From Imbricaverruca yamaguchii (Eukaryota; Arthropoda; Thecostraca; Neoverrucidae), in NCBI GenBank assembly GCA_034440575.1, contig JAOTOL010001633.1:248001-312000 (forward strand): 64,000 bases of DNA. Direction: 5' to 3'. Under the pieces are notes generated by a model. That model saw nothing but the letters and a program-made list of their open reading frames with translations. It did not search any database and had not been told where the DNA came from. Made by a program: the position numbers and the translations under genes. The stretch's first letter is position 1. Each line of letters opens with the position of its first letter. Of the stretch, positions 26,138-35,100 are shown one piece after another.

Positions 26138-29100
26138 GCATGTAATTAGGCTTCCAAGCCAATACCACTTCACTACTAAATATGTATCTGAACAACTCTT
26201 GACTTTATTTTCATTGTACAATGCTGTGAGTTTTGCTGCAAAACTAGTATGCATCGTCAATGCCTAAGGTAAGGCGTGTCGTCTGATGAACTGGGTATTT
26301 CTCTGCGCTTAAGTGACTTCATTTCGTTTAGCACCAAGGGATTGAGACATTTTAATCGTAGATGGGACGGGGGGGATTCGCACAGTGGGCAACCACTTTC
26401 CCGCGAGGAGTTCCACCAATACGGACATTTTATAGTGGATGCACTTAGACCTCCCACAGGAAAGGGACGCCATTTTCTCCCAGACAGTTGTTTCACCGAA
26501 AATTTTGGTGGCGGCGTGTCTTCGAGCGATTCAAAGCGGCGCCGTCGGCTGGGCAATTTAACGGCGAGGTTACAGTGGAGCATTTTCAACGAGGCGCCGT
26601 TTTCCCATCAAGGGCGCCGTTCTCCGATTGGGGCATATGTTCCCCGCAGTGCCGTCTCCCCTGGTCCGGCCAATGGCGTCCAAGCAGCCTTATGTGCAAT
26701 ACTGCACCATTTCACACGGTGGTCTGCGACAGGAATATTCTTCACTGTCCTCATCATCGAGAAGTTCGGTCGGAAGAAGACCATGGCCACAGAGTTTCTC
26801 GTCTACACCTTTGCCATCTTCACACTGTTCCTGTGCGTGAAGAGGTGAGTGTTGAATAGTGCTAGTGCGAGTAGAGGTGCGCTATACAATTTAAACACGT
26901 GTGACCAAGGAGTTTACACCTGTAATCGATTGGATTAGAACAAAATATGTACAAATCAAACCAAAAATTATGATTTGTAGATTGAATCATATTGAATTCA
27001 ATAATATTGAAACATATTAAATATTTCATGCACCATTCCGACTAATTCAGGTTAATTTCATGATGGCCAGGGGGCTCTATATGCTATGTCGCTACGCCGG
27101 TCACGAGTTTTGACTTGACCTGACCTGTGTAATTGACAGGGAGTGACGACGAAGGGCATCATCAGATTCACAGGGCTTCAATGAGTCCTGTTCTTACTTT
27201 CCGATGTCTCTAACCGTAACCAAATTTTATGTGACCCTCCCAAACAAAAAGTTCCGCGATATTCGCCAATTTTGGGTCATTGGCCTGACCTGGAAGGTCA
27301 CTGATTGACCGAAAACTGTAAAACCGGGTACTACTCGCCTTCCCTTATAACGAGCAATACGCTCGATTTTGTTTCGCGGTCCTAGCTCATCTAGGGGCCA
27401 ATCTACAAATATTGACAAAATACTCCATTGTGATTGGCTGGAAAAACAAAAATTGAAGTGCTACTGATGGGTTCCAGGAAAAATCATAATTTTTTGTTTG
27501 ATTTGTACATATTTTGTTCTAATCAATCGATTGCAGGTGTAAACTGCCCACGTGTACCAATTTGATAGCGCACCTCGTCGGTGGAGATCACCAGCCGTCA
27601 ATGCCACCAGCTGCGTGGCAGTTGCCAACTGGAATTATATCAGCAGGCTGCATGGTGTCACATCTGCGTTGTCAGCGGCTGTAGGGTGACACGAGATGCG
27701 GGAGAGTCACTGAATTTCATAGGCACACCACTATTGTGTCAGGCGTGTATTAGCTGAGTTAACGCACCACATTCGCTGTCTGTTATGTCTGAAGCAGAGC
27801 ACTGTGTATGGCACTGCTTGTTTGCAGTGCAGCAGCGCCGAAGGGATGTGTTTGTTCACATTACGACAAAGTTCACTGTGACGATATTTGTTCACAGTCA
27901 GGCAGTGTTGACTGTGATGGTGTTTGTTCACAGTTGGGCAGTGTTGACTGTGACGGTGTTTGTTCACAGTCGGGCAATGTTGACTGTGACGGTGTTTGTT
28001 CACAGTCGGGCAATGTTGACTGTGACGGTGTTTGTTCACAGTCGGGCAATGTTGACTATGACGGTGTTTGTTCACAGTCAGGCAGTGTTGATTGTGATGG
28101 TGTTTGTTCCAGTCGGGCGGTGTTGACTGTGACGGTGTTTGTTCACAGTCAGGCAGTGTTGACTGTGACGGTGTTTGTTCACAGTCAGGCAGTGTTGACT
28201 GTGATGGTGTTTGTTCACAGTCAGACGGTGTTGACTGTGACGGTGTTTGTTCACAGTCAGGCAGTATTGACTGTGACGGTGTTTGTTCACAGTCAGGCGG
28301 TGTTGACTGTGACGGAGTTTGTTCACAGTCAGGCAGTGTTGACTGTGGCAGTGTTTGTTCAGTCGGGCAGTATTGACTGTGACGGTGTTTGTTCACAGTC
28401 AGGCAGTATTGACTGTGACGGTGTTTGTTCACAGTCAGGCAGTGTTGACTATGACGGTGTTTGTTCACAGTCAGGCAGTGTTGACTGTGACGGTGTTTGT
28501 TCACAGTCAGGCGGTGTTGACTGTGATGGTGTTTGTTCACAGTCAGGCAGTGTTGACTGTGACGGTGTTTGTTCACAGTCAGGCAGTGTTGACTGTGATG
28601 GTGTTTGTTCACAGTCAGGCAGTGTTGACTGTGACGGAGTTTGTTCATTCAGGCAGTATTGACTGTGATGGTGTTTGTTCACAGTCGGGCGGTGTCGCTA
28701 TGACGGTGTTTGTTCACAGTCAGGCGGTGTTGACTGTGACGGTGTTTGTTCACAGTCGGGCAATGTTGACTGTGACGGTGTTTGTTCACAGTCGGGCAAT
28801 GTTGACTATGACGGTGTTGACTGTGACGGAGTTTGTTCACAGTCAGGCAGTGTTGACTGTGACGGTGTTTGTTCACAGTCAGGCAGTGTTGACTGTGATG
28901 GTGTTTGTTCACAGTCAGACGGTGTTGACTGTGACGGTGTTTGTTCACAGTCAGGCAGTATTGACTGTGATGGTGTTTGTTCACAGTCAGGCAGTATTGA
29001 CTGTGATGGTGTTTGTTCACAGTCAGGCGGTGTTGACTGTGACGGAGTTTGTTCACAGTCAGGCAGTGTTGACTGTGATGGTGTTTGTTCACAGTCAGAC

Positions 29101-32100
29101 GGTGTTGACTGTGACGGTGTTTGTTCACAGTCAGGCAGTATTGACTGTGACGGTGTTTGTTCACAGTCAGGCAGTGTTGACTGTGACGGAGTTTGTTCAC
29201 AGTCAGGCAGTGTTGACTGTGGCGGTGTTTGTTCAGTCGGGCAGTATTGACTGTGACGGTGTTTGTTCACAGTCAAGCAGTATTGACTGTGACGGTGTTT
29301 GTTCACAGTCGGGCAGCGTTGACTGTGACGGTGTTTGTTCACAGTCAGGCAGTATTGACTGTGACGGTGTTTGTTCACAGTCAGGCAGTGTTGACTGTGG
29401 CGGTGTTTGTTCAGTCGGGCAGTATTGACTGTGACGGTGTTTGTTCACAGTCAAGCAGTATTGACTGTGACGGTGTTTGTTCACAGTCGGGCAGCGTTGA
29501 CTGTGACGGTGTTTGTTCACAGTCAGGCAGTATTGACTGTGACGGTGTTTGTTCACAGTCAGGCAGTGTTGACTATGACGGTGTTTGTTCACAGTCAGGC
29601 AGTGTTGACTGTGCTGGTGTTTGTTCACAGTCAGGCGGTGTTGACTGTGACGGTGTTTGTTCACAGTCAGGCAGTGTTGACTGTGACGGAGTTTGTTCAT
29701 TCAGGCAGTATTGACTGTGATGGTGTTTGTTCACAGTCGGGCGGTGTTGCTGTGACGGTGTTTGTTCACAGTCAGACGGTGTTGACTGTGATGGTGTTTG
29801 TTCACAGTCGGGCGGTGTTAACTGTGGCGGTGTTTGTTCACAGTTGGGCAGTGTTGACTGTGACGGTGTTTGCTCACAGTCGGGCAGTATTGACTGTGAT
29901 GGTGTTTGTTCACAGTCAGGCAGTGTTGACTGCAGGGTGGGAATTAAGGCACCTTTTAAGAGATTTCATCTCTTAAAACATTTTTGCACTCCGGATTCAT
30001 ACTGGATAGAATGGGCTCCACATGTACTCCGACACAAACATACAGAAGGAACAAAAATACTACTAAAAACTAATACAGGATTGAAGAAAATATCCACCAA
30101 ACATGTTATTCTACTTACAGTTACCAAATAACTATACACTTTTCGTCCATCAAGCACATAGACACCAACCGAACACACACACCACACGAAACCACAAACA
30201 GCGGAAATACCGACAACAACGCGCCAAACTTCGCGCATGCGCACTGAATATAATGGCCTCCGGCCGCTACAAATTCGGCCGGTGCGTCTCCAGAAACCTG
30301 CTTTCGAGCCACCCTATAGTGGGAAAAACTGACCGTTTTAAGAGTCGCTTCCGGAGTGCAGCGGAGGCCGCCGATCGGAATTTGCTGCGTTAGCATTTTC
30401 TGTTACGAAAACTGTCCTTTAACCAATCAATGCAAGGTATTTTTGAAATGACGTCATAACCATTAGCAACTTTGAACACGTGTTTTGAACACTTAACAGT
30501 GTCATGCCGCAAACACAAGACCTTGACTGATCCTTTGCGCACCGCCGTAGATTCCGACTGCGTGCGAGGTACTGTTGTGGGTTCGTATCGTGCAGGGAAT
30601 TGGGGAATTGTCTGTCTATGTAGGTAGGTGTGCGCTCTGAGCTGAGGGTGAACCGTGAATTATTTGTGTTTTTCATTTTGCCTAGCATTATGCTGAGACC
30701 AACAGAGAAAGGAAGGCGCCTTGCTCCTGTGAGTTATGAGAGACAAAGCTGAGCTGATCACAACTCCCGGTCTTGTGGTGTCATCCATTGCTCACTTCTT
30801 TGTTTCTATGCTTTGATGTGACCAAAAATGATGTGTATTATGCTTATTACGTAGACACTGACTAGGTACATATGCTTCTCTCGTCGGTTGCCGGCAAATA
30901 GATTCCATGCATGAAAAATAATATGCATGAAAATGTACTCCGGGAGAAATCTGTTTGCACTCCGACTCCAAACCCGGAAAGCAAGTTTCCCACCCTGGTT
31001 GACTGTGACGGTGTTTGTTCACAGTCGGGCAATGTTGACTATGACGGTGTTGACTGTGACGGTGTTTGTTCACAGTCAGGCAGTGTTGACTGTGATGGTG
31101 TTTGTTCACAGTCGGGCAGTGTTGACTGTGACGGTGTTTGTTCACAGTCGGGCAATATTGACTGTGACGGTGTTTGTTCACAGTCAGGCAGTGTTGACTG
31201 TGATGGTGTTTGTTCACAGTCGGGCAGTGTTGACTGTGACGGTGTTTGTTCACAGTCAGGCGGTGTTGACTGTGACGGTGTTTGTTCACAGTCAGGCAGT
31301 GTTGACTGTGACGGTGTTGACTGTGCCGGTGTTTGTTCACAGTCGGGCAATATTGACTGTGATGGTGTTTGCTCACAGTCAGGCAGTGTTGACTGTGACG
31401 GTGTTTGTTAATTCAGGCAGTGTTGACTGTGATGGTGTTTGTTCACAGTCAGGCAGTGTTGACTGTGCTTGTGTTTGTTCACAGTCAGGCAGTGTTGACT
31501 GTGACGGTGTTTGTTCACAGTCGGGCAATGTTGACTATGACGGTGTTGACTGTGACGGTGTTTGTTCACAGTCAGGCAGTATTGACTGTGACGGTGTTTG
31601 TTCACATTCAGGCAGTGTTGACTGTGGCGGTGTTTGTTCAGTCGGGCAGTATTGACTGTGCTGGTGTTTGTTCACAGTCGGGCAGTGTTGACTGTGACGG
31701 TGTTTGTTCACAGTCAGGCAGTGTTGACTGTGACGGTGTTTGTTACAGTCGGGCAGTATTGACTGTGATGGTGTTTGTTCACAGTCGGGCAGTACTGACT
31801 GTGACGGAGTTTGTTCACATTCAGGCAGTGTTGACTGTGGCGGTGTTTGTTCAGTCGGGCAGTATTGACTGTGATGGTGTTTGTTCACAGTCGGGCAGTG
31901 TTGACTGTGACGGTGTTGACTGTGACGGTGTTTGTTCACAGTCAGGCGGTATTGACTGTGACGGTGTTTGTTCACATTCAGGCAGTGTTGACTGTGGCGG
32001 TGTTTGTTCAGTCGGGCAGTATTGACTGTGCTGGTGTTTGTTCACAGTCGGGCAGTGCTGACTATGACGGTGTTTGTTCACATTCAGGCAGTGTTGACTG

Positions 32101-35100
32101 TGGCGGTGTTTGTTCAGTCGGGCAGTATTGACTGTGATGGTGTTTGTTCACAGTCGGGCAGTACTGACTGTGACGGAGTTTGTTCACATTCAGGCAGTGT
32201 TGACTGTGGCGGTGTTTGTTCAGTCGGGCAGTATTGACTGTGATGGTGTTTGTTCACAGTCGGGCAGTGCTGACTGACGGTGTTTGTTCACAGTCAGGCA
32301 GTGTTGACTGTGACGGTGTTTGTTCACAGTCGGGCAGTGTTGACTGTGACGGTGTTTGTTCACAGTCAGGCAGTGTTGACTGTGATGGTGTTTGTTCACA
32401 GTCGGGCAGTGTTGACTGTGACGGTGTTTGTTCACAGTCAGGCAGTGTTGACTGTGACGGTGTTTGTTCAGTCGGGCAGTATTGACTGTGATGGTGTTTG
32501 TTCACAGTCGGGCAGTACTGACTGTGACACTCTTCGTCTGCCGCGGAATTATTGCCGGCATGTTCCAGGCTGCATACGTCTATACTCCCGAGGTAGGCGC
32601 TGACTGGAAGGCATTCTTTGTCGTCATAACGGCCGTTTGCTCGATTATGTTTGATGCATCCGTTTGGGACTTTGCTACCTCGATAAACCAAGCCTTGACG
32701 GCAGTGTCACCGATGGGCGATGGCCTTGGTGTTCACGCATGCGATTATGTGGCTTGTTTCCTGGTAGCGTTGTCTTTGAATGCACTCGTGTTGCGACAGT
32801 GGAACTTACACTCACGCGATACCACGTCAGAACGACCTCGTGTGACACGCCTTTAAAACAGGTCAACATGACGTGACCTGAGAACGTGCACGTGACGCAG
32901 TCTTCTAATGTACCGTGCTGGCTCGGCGTGGCCTCGGAGCGTGTTGTGTGTCACGGCCGTGGAGCATCTGTCGGCCTGCCCGAGTGGCAGTGACTGCTGC
33001 GGCGCCCGCCTGTGGCTAACTCGACACGTCCCCTGACCGCAGGTGTACCCCACCACACTGCGGGCCATCGGCGTGGGTGCCTGCAGCAGTTTCGCCCGGC
33101 TGGGTGCCATGCTGACCCCTCTGGTGGCGCAGGTCGGTGTCGGCGACATGGCGGCTGCCGTGGAGGCAGTGCTCAAGTCAAACCACTCACTTGTTACATA
33201 TTGTTTTTGAGTACCTTTTCAACGAGATTGGGACTTTTTATTAAAGTTTCCGATATGTGTGAACCCCATCAGGCTGTGCAGGCATTTCTGACGTATGAGT
33301 GGACGTGGGTGCTAATTGGCACACATCCATGTATGAGTATTTATTTCTGTGTACACAAGTTTTTGTATGCTTGAATGTGTGTTCTGTCTCTGCTGTGTTG
33401 TGTACATGCGTTGGTATATATGTACGTAAATTCGTTGAGCTAGTTTTTAAATCTATATTTTTATTGAATATCAACGTCAATTTAAAGAAATCCATAGCTT
33501 AGCTATTTGTACATTCTTTTTCTTTTTTTTCATGCACTGAGGTTGAGGAAGTAGGGTATAGGCTCGCGCTGAGGAAGGTATGGGCTCACAGTGGCGTATG
33601 GTATGGATCCTACGCTGATTGGCGTCCGTACCATACGTCACGCTGAGGTAGGGTACGAGCTCACGCTGAGGTAGGGTGTGGGTTCATGCTGGGGAAGGGT
33701 GTGGGCTCATGCTGCGTTAGGGTGTGGGCCCACGCTAAGGAAGGGTGTGGGCCCACGCTGAGGCCAGGTGTGGGCCGTCACTGACGGGGCAGGCTCCGTC
33801 AGGTGCTGCTCAAGACGTCCTACAAGTCGGTGGTGCTGCTGTACGCCGGCGTGGCACTGTCGGCGGCCGCAGCCTGCCTCTGTCTCACTGAAACACGTGA
33901 CAAACCGATGCGGTAGCTCCTCCGCTCCAGATGCTGCTCTCCAGTGTCACCTCTCCACACTCTCACCTATCCACACTCTCACCTCTCCACACTATCTGAT
34001 ATGCTGTCAGATGCCAAAGAACAGAACACGCACTCTGGTTCCGCTTCCTCTATTTTGGAATAACCACCGCACTCGCCGTCATCTTACTTACTCTTAGACG
34101 TGTCGCACTGCAGTGTTCTCCATTTATCATTGTAATGACTATATCCGATTCCGTATACCACAGTCTGAGCATTTTGGGGTGAGCTATCAGTCGAACATTT
34201 GGGCGGTTATTATGTGGGATATTTGTTCCATTAACGTCACCTCACGTTCACGCTCCCTCCCTTCGGCCTTGTCTTCGGGCCGACACGGCACATTGCCATA
34301 CACAACACATTCCAGAGATCCTCTACGAGCCATCCTCTCGCAGTGAGTACCGTCTCCTCCTTGCCCGCTTCCTTGCACTGCGTTGTACGGCACTGCGCTT
34401 CATTGCACTGCCAGAACTGTCGCTGTACGTTTTAGCATTGCAGTTATCTCCATAGGTAGTGCAGGCAGTGCTGCAGTGCAATATATCCACTAGCCGCACA
34501 CTCCATTATTCACCATCATTTCGTGGATTAAGGTGCATTTCAATAGCACTACCTATTTTTTTGTCTGAATTCATCCGAGTACATCATAGGTCGGCTGACT
34601 GGAAAACAGGTTCCTTAATGCATAAACCTACTTCTAGTTTTTATACTGTTTCTACTGTTTTACTTCTAGTTTTTATGCATAACCTACTTAATGTTTTTCC
34701 TCCGAAAAACCGAAGGATGCAATTTATTCATTTTTACACTTTCAATATTAACATAAATCATCTCCGTGGTCACTGATCCTCCGTAGCGTTATTTATCATG
34801 GCGGCACCTCTGGAAACCTCCATCTGTTTTGCTCATATTGGTTGATGAACGGTTTACTTCCAGTTCGGGATTTGCAACCGAATTTAGTGCACAAAACAAT
34901 ATTGTACGCATCATCATTATCAGAATGCAGCACGGTGGGTGTTCGGGCCACCGATCGTTTTGTCGTGAAATACTCCTGCTGGAGACCCTGGTGCACCAGC
35001 TGGTGGCTATTTCCAGCTGGGATCCCTGGTGGAATATTGCCAATTCCTGGAGACTGGCGGGCCAAATTGTGTCCGCTCCTACCCACCGATGAGGAACTGG

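Noticed and set aside
27731..32485. Cys-rich repeat proteins ([12 protein letters not shown]) and [16 protein letters not shown] frames on both strands
   Set aside because: All forward and several reverse frames of the 36-bp unit are open together. There is no signal peptide, start context or flanking domain. Only the frame joining exon 10 has any coding meaning.
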